From: Hanleya hanleyi
Taxonomy: Eukaryota > Mollusca > Polyplacophora > Lepidopleurida > Hanleyidae
Direction of reading: 5' to 3'
DNA length: 64,000 nucleotides
Assembly: GCA_036873755.1 (NCBI GenBank)
Contig: JAVTVY010025421.1
Coordinates: forward strand, 46,807-110,806
Each line of letters starts with the position of its first letter. Position 1 is the stretch's first letter. This document shows positions 1 to 17,768 of the stretch, piece after piece. Position numbers and translations under genes: made by a program. The notes beneath the pieces were generated by a model. That model was given only the letters and a program-made list of their open reading frames with translations, ran no database searches and had not been told where the DNA came from.

Positions 1-939
1 TAATTTATTTTAATATTTAATTTGAGGTATTTTTTCCTTAATACGGAAATGCAAGGCAAAAACTGATTGCCAAATTAATATTATTGTATTCTGGTATGTT
101 ATGAGCTCAGCTGTCATGTGGCTGTATTTTTAAAAGTGCTTCAGTGAAAGTAAAACAACTGTAATATGGACTAGACATATATAAACTATATTGAAGTTTG
201 TTTATTGAAGATTTTTGGGTTGTGATTAAAATTGAATAGTGCTGTGTTTGTTTTATCGTTTTATTTTAATACATGATCTAGGAGGTGTTTAAATCAGTAT
301 TTAGATCAATGACTAACCGATGTGGGTATATTTGCAGGCGTGATGTTTCTTGTGATCTTATGCCATGTGCAACTGCTTCTGCATTGTCCCAATTTTTCTG
401 ACACAGCTAAAACAGGTCATAGAGAAACTAAAGAAATGCACTATTATTGAGCTAAAATAATGGCCAGTGTTCTGAAAATCCTCAATCAAAATTTTGTGTT
501 GGAAATGGCTGTTGTGTTGTGTTTACCGCTTTACCGCTTTAGTTGTCAAGCAGCATGGGGACAAGAAACAAGAAATCAATTTAACACGGCCTAACTTGAG
601 AAAATGGGCCGCCATGAATAAAAATACAGAAATGACAGGCTAAATGGTCCATCGTCGGTCATATATTAATTACAGACATTAAAATTATCCCTATGGAGCC
701 TCAAAATCACCTGAAATCGAGGGTCAAGAAGATGGGCATTTCCGTCATAATAGACCCCGTGTATACAGGGGATGATAATCACAACATCGATTCGGGTATT
801 TTTATTCATGGCGGCATATTTTCTCAAGTTAATGAAGATCCAATAGGGCGCAAAGGTAATAATAAGTGCGCCATGGAGATGTTCGAGTTACCACCAGGGA
901 AATGAATTTGTCATCGGCATAGCGTTGAGGGAAGGGAGA

Positions 940-1440
940 CGCTATGAATCTTAGCTACCTGAGGAGTATAGTGCAGTAGTCAGAGGTGTACCTATAGGAT
1001 AGTGTGCAGTGTACATGGCAACTACACTGAATCACCTGGCTGCAGTGTAGTCGCCAGTGAAGCCATAGGAATGTACCAATTATTTAAATAAGGCAGCAAT
1101 GCAGGCTGTAGTGTACTCTTCTGGTGCAGTGCAGGTGGCAGTGTACTCGGTCCTCAGTATACTCGATACACTGCACCAGATGAGTGTTCCAATTATTTAA
1201 ATGAGGCTGCAGTGTATAGGCTGCAGTGTATAGGCTGCAGTGTAGACTGGTGAGCACTCATCTGATGCAGACTGCAGTGCACTCCTCTAATGCAGCAGTG
1301 TAGGCTGCAGTGTACTCCTCTGGCTACACTGCCGACTACACTGCATCAGAGGTCCCAATTATTTAATGAGGCTGCAGTGTAGGGTGAAGATTACTGCTCT
1401 AGTAGAGTCGGCAGTGCATGCTGAGGAGTACCCAGTGAAG
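940..1440. repeat. Degenerate GCTGCAGTGTA repeat
   Basis: The words GGCTGCAGTGTA and CAGTGTACTCCTCTG recur many times, in part as a 14-bp tandem near 1205-1245. The phrase CCAATTATTTAA(A)T occurs three times (about 1075, 1190, 1347), suggesting a larger 110-160-bp unit. Confidence 0.6.
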
Positions 1441-2974
1441 TATCTTACAATTATCACGGGATATAATGATCATGTCATTCAAAGAATTAGTTACTTGAAT
1501 ATGACCAATAATTAAGTACTTAATGAATACAACCAGAATATTAGTAATGCATGCAACTAAATCAGTATTGGGTATCATTGCCTTATATTTTGGTGGCTGC
1601 TGTCTATTTACCTAATAGAGTTATATACATGTACTTTCTCTGCTTTAATTTACCCGCAAAACACTAATGAGCCTCATAATATTAAAATTGTGTTTCAAGA
1701 ATTGGGCTACTCAAATTCCTGCATTGGTCCAACAAATCTCTGCCTCATGAATATGATGAACAGAAACACTAGTTACATGAATACTCAAAACTTTCATAAA
1801 ACCCACTTTCCACTTTATCCTCCATCATGAAAGTTCTACATCACACAAATAAGATCAATCTATATTCACTCCACCACTTGTATCAAAGGTTTCATTTATT
1901 TGCTCACTTTTTTCAAACCCAGTTGGTGATGTCTAAGTCCACTATTCTGCATTAGAGAGTTCTGTAAGGGGTGCAACTCATGCAAGGGAAAGTTTGCAGT
2001 TTGCTCAAGGTGGCACTGTTTTACTGGAGTAACAGTAACATATCTCAAACATTCATCCATTCTTTTGATTCGTTTCTGGCCAATTAACTTCAAAAAGTTG
2101 CATCTGCCATTGGTGACAGTTTATCAATTTAACAGTTCTATATTATACACGATCATATGTGTTGGTCATCATAATATTTGTTTTAATATCATGTATGTGT
2201 ATATTTTCTTCAAGGCTGACATCAACTTAGTATAAATGTTCATGAAGCATTTCCTGGCTTTTAAAGCATGGACCTGTGGCACTGGAATATTCAGGCTGGC
2301 CTAGATTTAGGACAACAGTTTTGGACAACCTTAGCTGTCAGTGATTAGATTTTTGTGGCTTTGATGGAGTGTGGGATGTGACTGGTTGGGTGCCTACATG
2401 GGTAGTACATGTACATGTATGCATAGTGTAGCTAAAGTCAATGACAGATAACCTTGAAGAATAATATCCTATCAAATGTAGATATGTATGTGGGGCCAGT
2501 CAGAATTATGAGTGACAGTGGAGGATTTTAAGTCAGTATTCATGCAAAACTGCATGTAAGCTTATAAATGGTGACTATATTAAGGTTGATAAATAATATT
2601 CATGTACACCATGCAGTCTTATGTCATTACAAGTTGAATATGTCTTCCATTAATTTGATCGTGGGACGGGAAGAGGTTAACACATGTAAGAATATCATCC
2701 TGTCCTATAACCCTACATATTTCGAAACATAAACTTGAAGTGTGTTTGGCATGCAGTCAATTTCCACAGAGGTGGATCCCACTTTCAAGATGTTGAAAAG
2801 GGTTGGGCTCAACTTTACATTTGTAATCTGTCCATACATTTTGGAAGGAAATTAGGCAAATCTACAACTCGTCTTAACTTGCTTAACCAATAGTGTTACT
2901 TTGAGGGGACTATGGAAAGCTGTTCATCCATCCCAAATGCTGTGAACGAATATCTCCGTAACATAAGGGAATGT

Positions 2975-3970
2975 CTTAAGGGGACCTGCAGGTCAAGTTC
3001 GCTCAGGTCTGACCTTCACCTATTTTCAAAGGTCACAGAGGTCAAAATATGAATTAAATTGTGAACTCGTTATCCCAACAACAAGGAGAGCTAGAGATTG
3101 GATATTTGGCAGAATTCTTCCTTATGAAGGCCTCCAGGAGGTGAGGTCAAGTTAACTGTGTAATGAGCGTGACCTATTTTCAAAGATCACATTGGTCAAA
3201 ATGTGAAGCAGTCCTATTTGTTTGTGAACACAATATTTAGGGGGAAACTTGTTCCTCATATATCACAGAGGTCAAAATATGAATAGCATTGTGAACACAA
3301 TATCTCAATAACAATGAGAGCTGAAGATTGGATATTTCGCACAAAGATGCTTTATGAAGGCCTCCAGGTCAAGTTCACTCCAGAGATCTAGAGTCTTGAA
3401 AGTTACGTCGCAGAATGCTACTTTGTAAGAGCATCTAGGTCAAGTTCACTCCAGACTGACTTTGACCTACTTTCAAAGGTCGCAGTCAAAATGTTACTAA
3501 CATTGTGAATGGAATATCTCAATAACAGAGAGAGCTGGAGACTAGATATTGTGACACAATGCCTTTATGAAAACTCCTAGGTCATGTTCACTCCGTACTG
3601 ACTTGACCTATTTTCTAAGGTCACAGGGGTCAAACTGTAAATATGCCCTATTTGCCTGTGATCACAATATATATGAGACAACTTGACCTAAAGTCTGAGC
3701 CCTCTCAATTCACCACGGCAGTCAGCAATTGCTGAGGTAAATGCTGTGGCATGATCAGTTCACCTCAGCAATATTCAACATGTTGTTAAATAGATATTAC
3801 TTTAATACGTCATGATTTTTGTCGAGGTGAGTTTTCCGAATTCTGTGGGCCGAGTCTTAATCTTTGGAACAATGCTGCCTTATGAGAGCCTCCAGGTCAC
3901 TCTGACTGATGACATATCTTCAGGTCATAGATGAATAGAAGTAATATATCCCCCTGAGCAATATTTGGAC
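2975..3970. repeat. Diverged tandem units of about 170 bp
   Basis: Several decayed copies share the phrases CTCCAGGTCAAGTTCACTCC, TTTCAAAGGTCACAG, GTGAACACAATATCTCAATA and GAGAGCTGGAGA. The same style of unit appears near 34.5, 41.9, 46.4 and 55.6 kb. An unrelated segment (about 3690-3860) interrupts the array. Confidence 0.6.
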
Positions 3971-4519
3971 AATCTACAGTCTTGAGTTTTGACGAGGTTA
4001 TCATAATTGCTTCCTCATATCCACCTTCGTGCAAAGTTCACTATGGAGCCTTGTCGAGAGAATTTTAAGAGGGACGTCAACACAATATTGGATGCAAAAC
4101 CCATGAAAAGTCAATGAATTCCTCATAAAACTACCATGAAATTGCTTTCATTTCATGAATTCGCTGATGAATATCATTCAAGCATTATTTTCTGGTTTGG
4201 CCAGAAATTGAGATCGAGGGTATGATTCAGGGAGAAGTCATGGCACTGAATTCTACCTTCTGTACAATGTTTTGGCCATGAATTGCAAGCTGTTTCTGGT
4301 TCATGGCATAGGTTATAATAAAAAGTATTGAAAGTTTGCTTTTGTTGCCTGTACATGCCGTTTCACACAGACTGCCCAATGGGGGACCTGCTAACTGCTC
4401 CGCTCCTTCATTTCTAGCCTCTCTTGACATTGGACAGCTGTATGTACATTGTATGATGGATGAAAACTGTCTTGTCTGATGTTTGAACCAAGCTGGTTGA
4501 CCAATGTTGGGAGTCATAA

Positions 4520-8637
<4,118 letters not shown>

Positions 8638-10070
8638 AAGAGTGAACAAGAGGTGTTCTGTATGAACCAACTCCGTACCAAGGTCCCAATTGGCATCAGT
8701 GAGAGAGATACAACCCCCTTTCACTTACAAAACTATACAAGATCTTCACTTGTATGCCCTGATCTTTGCACAATGCAGTGTGCCCAAGTACATCTCCAAG
8801 TAGGAAAGATCTGTAGTGAAGTGTAGTTTCAGCATCCCCAATCCATCATCTGATATCTTTTCCAAAATAATTCAACCAATGATATTACCTTCTGGAGAAA
8901 ACTGGGGAAATATACCATGGTTTCGAAGTAACGTGAAGATTACATACCCTCGACTCCCATCTAGCTTCCCATACGGGTGTGAATCACCATCAATTAAAAT
9001 TTCTTCATCCAGAAGTTCATGGGTTGTTAGGAACTTTTTCTTTCCATCTGGTACTGCTGTCGAGCATGGTGCTTGCCCTCGAGGACAGCATCTTCGCATC
9101 ATGTGAATGTCATACATTTGACGTCACGAAATGATAGTTGCGCATGCTTGGTCGCCATTTGAGATGTTCTCAATTTTGATTGGGCAGCCTGACAGGCTGA
9201 CAGCAAAGGAAAATACATTAGAGAGGATTGAAGGATCTGAAGCAGTGGAGGAACACAACAAATTCAAGGGCAATAACTCATGAAGATTTGGTTTCAAAGG
9301 AGATCCATTAAATTTCAAAGTTCGACTGACCAAAACTCTCTCACAAGGTGCTATGAACTACATGTAAAGACTGAGTGAAAGTTTATATATTCACCATCTT
9401 TGTATGACAGGCAGAATTGTAACTGGTAAATGTTGAATTTGAATGCTGTATTTACGTAACTCATACAGATTAAGGTTCACTTAGTGTAACCTGGTTTTAT
9501 TGGCAATGATGAGGGTTTCCCATGATCACTTGTAAGCTGTTTATAGATTCTGACTTTCATTGTCTAACCTTACCGTGATTATTGTCTTCACATTCTACTG
9601 ATCCCTGGAGAATATTTTTTGGGACAGTGCCAAGTACACTTTAATAAACTCTGTCAAAGTCACAGACAGCATCGTAAAGACAGATCCTGGATCCTGGAGT
9701 TATTGTTAATATTGTAGAATGTGGTCATTATTAACATTATTTTCTGTCAATGCGAACTTGTATTTATGAGTCTTTTGTTCTCACATTTCTTGGTAATAAT
9801 GTCATTTACTTGCAGTCTCTCTTTTCTGATGAACATCCTGTTCTGGAAACAGCTTGAGACAACCCGGCTCATCTGAACCATTGTAATGTTAAATTGCCTG
9901 GCAGGAACCAGGAAGTAAATACCTCACTGACCACAGATATCAGCTGCTTAGACTGACTAATGGCTGTATAACATGTAAAACCTGGAAAACTTTGCTTTTA
10001 TGAATCCCAATTAACAACACATCTATTTTGAAATCAGAGATGTTTATATGTAGATGGTTTGACATTATAC
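8638..10070. other. EGLN 3' UTR and flank
   Basis: No coding exon was recognised. Open frames on both strands around 8816-9333 have no familiar motifs. It contains the candidate poly(A) signal at 9643. Confidence 0.4.
9643..9648 (+). terminator. Candidate polyadenylation signal for EGLN
   Basis: AATAAA about 1 kb downstream of the EGLN stop codon, in the sense strand. It would give a 3' UTR of roughly 1 kb. No cDNA evidence is available here. Confidence 0.35.
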
Positions 10071-10074
10071 AATA

Positions 10075-12431
10075 CCCATGAAACTATCCATTGTAGGATA
10101 CTCATGATACAATCCGTTGTAGGATACCCATGATACAATCCATCACAGGATATCCATGATACAATCCATCATAGGATATCCATGATACAATCCATTGAAG
10201 GATACTCATGATACAATGCTTCGTAGGATATCCATGATACAAACCATTGTAGGATAACCATGATACAATCCATTCTAGGATACCCATGATACAATCCATT
10301 GAAGGATATCCATGATACAATCCATTGAAGGATACTCATGATACAATCCATCATAGGATATTCATGATACAATCCATCATAGGATATCCATGATACAATC
10401 CATCATAGGATATCCATGATACAATCCATTGAAGGATACTCATGATACAATGCTTCGTAGGATATCCATGATACAATCCATTGTAGGATACCCATCATAC
10501 ATTCCATCATAGGATACCCATGATACAATCCATCATAGGATATCCATGATACAATCCATTGTAGGACACCCATGATACAATCCATCATAGGATATCCATG
10601 ATACAATCCATTGTAGGATACCCATGATACAATGCTTCATAGGATATCCATGATACAATCCATTGTAGGATACCAATGATACAATCCATCAGAGGATATC
10701 CATGATACAATCCATTGTAGGACACCCATGATACAATCCATCATAGGATATCCATGATACAATCCGTGCCCAATAGGACACCATGATGATCCATCATAGG
10801 ATATCCATGATACAATCCATAGTAGGATACCCATGATACAATCCATCATAGGATACCCATGATACAATCCATTGTAGGATAATCATGATACAATCCATCA
10901 TAGGATACCCATTATAAAATCCATTTATGATACCCATGATAAATCCATCGCACAATATCATACCCATAATATAATCCATTGTAGGATAATCATGAAACAA
11001 TCCATCATAGGGTACCCATGATACAATCCATTGTAGGATATCCATGATACAATCCATTGTAGGATAATCATGAAACAATCCATCATAGGATACTCCTGAT
11101 ACAATCCTTCATAGGATACCCATGATACAATCCATTGTAGGATATCCATGATACAACCCATCATAGGATACTCCTGATACAATCCTTCATAGGATACCCA
11201 TGATACAATCCGTGTAAGGATATCCTTCATTACAATCCATCATAGGATATCCATGATACAATCCATTGTAGGATACTCATGGTACAATCCATCATACGAT
11301 ACACATGATACAATCCATTGTAGGATACCCATGATACAATCCATTGTAGGATAATCATGATACAATCCATCGTAGGATACCCATGATACAATCCATTGTA
11401 GGATAATCATGATACAATCCATCATAGGATACCCATTATAAAATCCATTTATGATAAATCCATCGCACAATATCATACCCATGATATAATCCATTGTAGG
11501 ATAATCATGAAACAATCCATCATAGGGTACCCATGATATAATCCATTGTAGGATAATCATGAAACAATCCATCATAGGGTACCCATGATACAATCCATTG
11601 TAGGATACTCATGATACAATACAATGTAGGATACTCATGATACAATCCTTCATAGGATACCCATGATACAATCCATTGTAGGATACTCATGATACAATCC
11701 TTCATAGGATACCCATGATACAATCCATTGTAGGATACCCATGATACAATCCATTGTAGGATACCCATGATGCAATCCATTGTAGGATACGCGTGAATCC
11801 ATCTTATGATACCCATGATACAATCCATCGTAGGATACCCATTATACAATCCATCTTATGATATCCATGACACAATCCATCATAGGACACCCATGATGCA
11901 ATCCATTGTAGGATATCCATGATACAATCCATCGTAGGACACCCATGATACAATCCATCATAGGTTACCCATGATACAATCCATTGTAGGATATCCAGGA
12001 TACAATCCATTGTAGGATACCCATGATACAATCCATTTTAGGATACCCATTATACAATCCATTGTAGGATACCCATGATACAATCCATTGTAGGATACCC
12101 ATGATACAATCCATCGTAGGATACCCATGATACAATCCATCATAGGATACCGATGGAACAATCCATCGTAGGATGCCCATGATACAATCCATTGTAGGAT
12201 ACCCATGATACAATCCATTGTAGGATACCCATGATACAATCCATCATAGGATATCCATGATACAATCCATCATAGGATACGCATGATACAATCCATCTTA
12301 TGATACCCATGATACAATCCATCTTATGATACCCATGATACAATTCATCATAGGATAATCATGATACAATCCATCATAGGATACCCATGATGCAATTCTT
12401 TGTAGGATACGCATGATACAATCCATCATAG
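10075..12431. repeat. 26-bp minisatellite, left block
   Basis: The unit is AGGATACCCATGATACAATC plus CATTGT or CATCAT, about 90 copies. Variants include ATCCATG, ACTCATG and CATCTTATG. The unit has no stop codon on the - strand in any frame and 26 is not a multiple of 3, so overlapping - strand frames repeat a 26-residue peptide (MYHGYPTMDCIMGILQWIVS). These frames are a by-product. Confidence 0.97.
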
Positions 12432-13707
12432 CAGGGTTATATCCAGGAATTTGAAGTAGTGTCCTTATTTGAAAAGAATAATGCCGAGCGCAGGGAGTCG
12501 TAGCGTAGAGGCCGGGGTCCAGGGGCCGCCTAGGCCCCTGGAAGCTCTGGGGTCTTAGATGCTCTCAGGAGCATTCGAGCCCATTTCTGGCTATTTAAAT
12601 GTCTTGTCAGATACCTGTAGATAATGAACAATTTTCTTCTTTTTTTCCAAATTTTCACCATATTCAGGCTGATCTTGCTTGTGTTTCAAAATGACAAAGT
12701 TGAGCAGGGACTTGCTGCATGAATTTCCAGATCAATTATTTCCACGTGCTGTCAGATTGATACTATACCATGATGTCAACTTTGACTAAACTAATAACAA
12801 CTAACCTTTTGCTGATTAGACTAGGGCTCAGGGGCCGCCTAGGCGCCGAGAAACTCTGGGACCCTTGATGCTCTTAGAAGCATTCTAACCGATTCCTGGC
12901 TGCACATGTCTTGTCAATCAGACAAGCATATCATGCACATTTTACTTCTTGTTTTATCTGCTTTTGAAATTATTTACAGCTGCTGCTTTCAAAATTTCTA
13001 TTGAATAGATTCCTCTGTACAGTATTTTTATACCATGCTGTATATCATTCGAAGCTAATTCTCTTCCCACCTCGACTGCCTCAACGGGTTGAACATAATT
13101 TGTCCCAGCTTCGATGCCTGCATCATTTTCCATGTCGTGTTCAACATCTGCTTGACCTGTGTTTTCAATACCGGCAGCACAGCATCGAGCAAAGAGAACG
13201 TCGACTTTGTGGCAGCCAGACCCTTCATCTTCCTTTAGTTTTTTTCAAATGTCCAGCCAACACATGCACCGCATCCTCTTTTCGGCCGCTACCCTTCCTA
13301 TTTCCCCCAGACCGACCTTTCTGTCCCACCATGAGACGGCTTGTCATTGCAGATACACAACGCGAGAACGCACACGCTGCCTAGCTCTCCAGACACTCAC
13401 AGACATACATATTTCCGACTTCATTCATAGTATAGACCTCTGCCTGGAGAACGAAAACTATTGCGCCCCTAGTGGCCAAGCTTATCAACAGATAGATGTA
13501 TAGTTGTCTCCCTTTCCATAAGTTTGGTCTAACGCGAGTTGACACACACTCGTCCAGGTTTACGGCTTTCAAACATCGTAAAAAAACATCAGTTGATTTT
13601 TGAAAAAAATCATTTGATATTTTGCAAAAACATATTCATTTTTAATTCATTTGATTTTGTACCTGTGTCCGTTTTACGGACGCTGTGAGACCCTAGATCT
13701 AACCCTG
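12432..13707. mobile_element. Non-autonomous DNA transposon, CAGGGTTA ends, 5-bp target duplication
   Basis: A 1276-bp insertion cleanly splits the 26-bp array. The ends are inverted repeats: left CAGGGTTATATCCAGG, right (reverse complement) CAGGGTTAGATCTAGG. CATAG is duplicated at 12427-12431 and 13708-13712, and removing the insert restores a normal array unit. Two diverged direct copies of a roughly 110-bp GC-rich segment (GGGGCCGCCTAGGC) lie at about 12510-12615 and 12822-12925. Termini and a 5-bp duplication fit hAT5-type elements, but no transposase domain is visible. Confidence 0.85.
13225..13347 (-). pseudogene. Short basic open frame inside the CAGGGTTA element
   Basis: A 40-residue frame (MTSRLMVGQKGRSGG..., ending LKKTKGR) is rich in K, R and G. 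Just downstream on the same strand another frame reads LLDAVLPVLKTQVKQML. Together they look like decayed or spliced pieces of a protein carried by the element's autonomous relative. The family is not recognised. Confidence 0.25.
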
Positions 13708-14310
13708 CATAGGATACCCATGATGCAATCCACCATAGGATACCCATGATGCAATTCATTGTAGGATATGCATGATACAATCCATCTTATGATACCCATG
13801 ATACAATCCATTGTAGGATACCCATGATACAATCCATCATAAGATACCCATGTTACAATCCATCTTATGATACCCATGATACAATCCATCATAGGATACC
13901 CATGTTACAATCCATCTTATGATACCCATGATACAATCCATTGCAGGATACCCATGATACAATCCATCATAGGATACCCATGTTGCAATCCATCTTATGA
14001 TACCCATGATACAATCCATTGTAGGATAATCATGAAACAATCCACCACAGGATACCCATGATACAATCCATTGTAGGATAATCATGAAACAATCCATCAT
14101 AGGATACCCATGATACAATCCGTCTTATGATACCCATGCAGGCCTCTCATTTTGAGGCGAGTGATTGTATCCTTTAACCTTAATCACTCTCCTCAAAATG
14201 AGAGGCCTGCCATGATACAATCCATTGTAGGATAATCATGAAACAATCCATCACAGGATACCCGTGATACAATCCTTCTTATGATACCCATGATACAATC
14301 CAGGTTGCTC
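13708..14310. repeat. 26-bp minisatellite, right block
   Basis: Continuation of the array beyond the inserted transposon, with more CATCTTATGATACC variants. It is interrupted at 14138-14210 by a hairpin insertion and ends near ACAATCCAGG. Confidence 0.95.
14138..14210. mobile_element. 73-bp near-perfect hairpin (miniature inverted-repeat insertion)
   Basis: The arms begin GCAGGCCTCTCATTTTGAGG and extend to about 29 bp with one mismatch around a 15-bp loop. Flanks read ...TACCCAT and CATGATAC..., so CAT is duplicated relative to the array unit (TACCCATGATAC). It is therefore a datable insertion, not part of the unit. Confidence 0.8.
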
Positions 14311-15922
14311 ATTATCATTGGGCCGCACCCCTCCCCCCAAAATTAGGGTATGTCTGATAAATTGTATAGCTGTGACTATGTTTCAAACATGATGCAATTA
14401 CAATAATTGTTTGTCCCTAACAGAATAACTCATGAAACTCGGTGTGAATATAAGACCATATATGTTCCATCACAAACTCATCACAACAATCACCGTTCTG
14501 AGACAATAAAAAAAGATAATTAGTTTAGGCAGAACTAATACTAGGTGCGAGGTGCAGATGGGAGACTTGGCACAATGTCAGCTTATATTGACATTATCTA
14601 TGGGATTTAGATACAATAATGCTGGCTGGTGTTGTTCACTGTAACCATACAAAGCTATGTCAGACAATTTCAATGGTAGCTTATTGCACGGTACTTGAAG
14701 ATTAAAAGTAGCCCCTGTTGCTAACTGTTGCTTTGATAAGGGGTCATTTTGTAAGTTTGATACTGCTTATTCCCAATTAATGGATGCAAATTTGGGGTAG
14801 ATACTTCATGAAGGAAGCTATTGTCCGAGTCTTTGTGCAGCTGAAAAGGCTCAAGTCTAGACACATTGTTGCCCCCAGACTGACTATTGTATGCATTGTC
14901 TCGTGATTCTTACATGTACATGGAGTATGAACCAAATTTGGAGAAAGTGTTGCAGGTTCAAAATTATTAATTTAATTATCAGACTCTACATGTACCTACA
15001 TTTACCATCACTAAATAAATCTTAAAACTTTAATCTATTCCACTGTTTTAGGAACATTTTAGAAGTAAGTTTTTTCAGCTAGTTAACATATATTGGGGAA
15101 TGAACTCCTTCAAAAATTGTATTCATCAAAATTGTATCCACTTTGGCCACATCATATGAATCATGCATGATACAACTACTGCTGATTTTATTTTTCAATA
15201 TTTTATGCTGTTTGTAATATTGGTCTTCTTTAGAAAAAAAAAACAAATAATCATGCACCAAGACTAGAGTGTGATAAATAAAGTAGCTAATTCCCACAAC
15301 TTGGTCTCACGCAGGTAGTATCCCACACTCATGCCCCTCATGTATAGCATGTCTACTTTCCAGGTCAGATTACATAAGATTCTTTAAGTGTCAGTGAAAC
15401 TTGTTTATCGTTTACTCAGTTTTGATACAACTTGGGGAAATGCGTGTAAATTGTTGAAATTTTGGACAGTGAAATTCTGTGTATTTACATTGAGGAGCAG
15501 CTAGTTCGTGCAGCTAGTTATGTACATTGTATCGCGAGCTAATATGGGAAACCATGGAATGCAAACATGGTAAACGAAAACCAAGTATTCGTAGGCGATC
15601 AGTGTTCAGTTCAAGGAAACATGAACCAGGGAATGGAGAACAGTATGCTGCAAAAATGTGAAACGACTTATCTGCTTCTAAATTTGTCTCCATGTCTGTA
15701 CAAGCAGGGACAAATACTTCAGATATGCTTTTATCCATTCCCTGCAGTTCTGCAGAAATAATCAGTACCACTACATACATTACCTGTCCCCTACACCTTT
15801 CTCACCCCCTTCCATTCACAGGGTACCATTATTACTAAGATCATATCACCACCCAGTGGCTCATACTGCTCTTTTCATACTACTAGCCAGGTGCACAGAC
15901 AGATGCAGGCAGGCAGAGTGTT
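14311..15922. other. No recognised feature
   Basis: AT-rich DNA of about 1.6 kb. Open frames at 15079-15297 and 15514-15780 lack known motifs. Confidence 0.5.
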
Positions 15923-17768
15923 GGAAATGTCCCCCCCTGGATAAGATCGCCCAGGAAATATCCCCCCCCCTGGTAAACTCCCCCGCCCCCCCTAGATTTC
16001 TCAGTGTTAGGTAAAAACAACAGAACAAAATATATAAAAAATATAAACATGGTTTATTTCAGTCATGCAATACTATCTTGGTAATGTCATGTTACAGGTA
16101 CATCTAGAGCACTACAATCAGTATAACACGAGCAACTGATTTCACAGCACAATACATGTAGAAGATTAATGAAACTTAATAGATAATACACTAAAAGAAA
16201 TCCTCTGTCATCTTACACCAGTTTTCCATTTAGTTTGAAAAACACAAAATATATGTAAAATAAAAATATAATTTCATTAATACAACACTTTTAGTTTACA
16301 ACAGTGAAGTAAAAATATACATGTGAAAACATGTTGTAAATGTGCACCTAATAAATGTAGTACTTACTGTAACATGATATTTGTAACCCAGTCAATGAAG
16401 ACAAGCCGGTTCTTGGTGTAATTAATTAATAACAGTTTATTCACCATGTCTCTCATGGAATGAACTAAAAGGGATAAAGCGAGAAAAGGGGCAGCGACTG
16501 CCAATGTCCTGCCAATGAACAAAAGGGCATGAATGAGTACACTTACATTCATAGATAATGTATAACACAATTTGAGCATATGCGAGTAATACATATTCGC
16601 ATATATATGACACATGAAACCGTTCCATAAACTTATACAAAATTCGTCATAATCAACTTGCATAGGAATATAGTAGTTTAATACTTTACAAACCAGGCAA
16701 TGTATTATGCTTATCATAATGCATCATTTAGGAATCAAATAATCTGATCGGAGCTGATTATCATTAATTATATTACTCCGTATTAGATATTCTTAATAAA
16801 ATCATTCAACATATTAATCTCATTATCTGATATCATTGTTGATATCGCCAAATACACCATGGTACTGACCTGTTGAACACTCTAATTCTATGGTGTATAC
16901 AGACAAGCCACAGACTGGTAACTCAATAGGTCACCTAAAATAGTACAATCAAATAATTAATCTGATCCATAGACTTGGAAACATTTATGGAATGTAATCT
17001 AATTAATACAGGATTTGAATAATAATATAATCCATTCATTGGTACAAAAGATATTACAAGAAATATAATCTTACACTGCGGATCGGTGCTCATATAACTT
17101 ATGCAGAGAAACAATCTGCCTAACGCAGTTATATCTATTTCGCGCCATTTAGCCTATGACCTACATATGATTACACTTCATCGACGTTACAGAGATATAC
17201 ATGTAATGTGATCACTTGAATATCGTTCTGTACAGCAATAATACCAAACGTACAAACATGACAGTACTCACGTTCGAAACCGGGAATACTCTAGATCAGA
17301 ACAGCGTAGCCTTATTTACAGGTAATGTTCGCATACCACCATAATCGTGATGAAACCGTGGAATTGGGAACGTCTGTTTCCTGCTTGTTTACAAGATGTC
17401 TTCACGAACAAGGAACATAAGCGCCACCTATCGACTACTCAGCACACTACACATACAATGCAAATGTACTTAGGGGCGACCACTCCATTATACTTGGAAC
17501 AAGCCAAATTTACGGTTAAGGGGGAACAACTCTCAGTGCACCAGGCCACATATTACCAAGGTAATATTACATGACTCAAATAAACCATGTTGTTATTTTT
17601 TTATATATTTTGTTCTGTAGTTTTTACTTTACACTGAGAAATCTGAAGGTAGGGGGAATTTTTTTCCAAGGGGAAAAAATCCTAGGGGGGAAGTTTACCA
17701 GCGGGGGGGATATCATCGGGCGGGGGGGATATTTCCTGGGGGGACTTTTCCAGGGGGGGGACATTTCC
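15923..17768. mobile_element. 1.85-kb transposon with long inverted repeats ending in C/G runs
   Basis: The left arm 15923-about 16091 and right arm about 17545-17768 are inverted copies. Both start GGAAATGTCCCCCCCTGGA, share CAGGAAATATCCCCCCC and CTGGTAAAC, then AGATTTCTCAGTGT, ACAGAACAAAATATATAAAA, ACATGGTTTATTT and CTTGGTAAT. The right arm has an extra roughly 60-bp G-run segment. Interior frames (16364-16717 on -, 17347-17574 on +) are not recognisable. I found no convincing target duplication. Confidence 0.75.

Noticed and set aside
10102..14118. Long - strand open frames with repeated MYHGYPTMDCIMGIL peptides
   Set aside because: They are by-products of the stop-free 26-bp unit; frames overlap in all phases, with no splice or start context.
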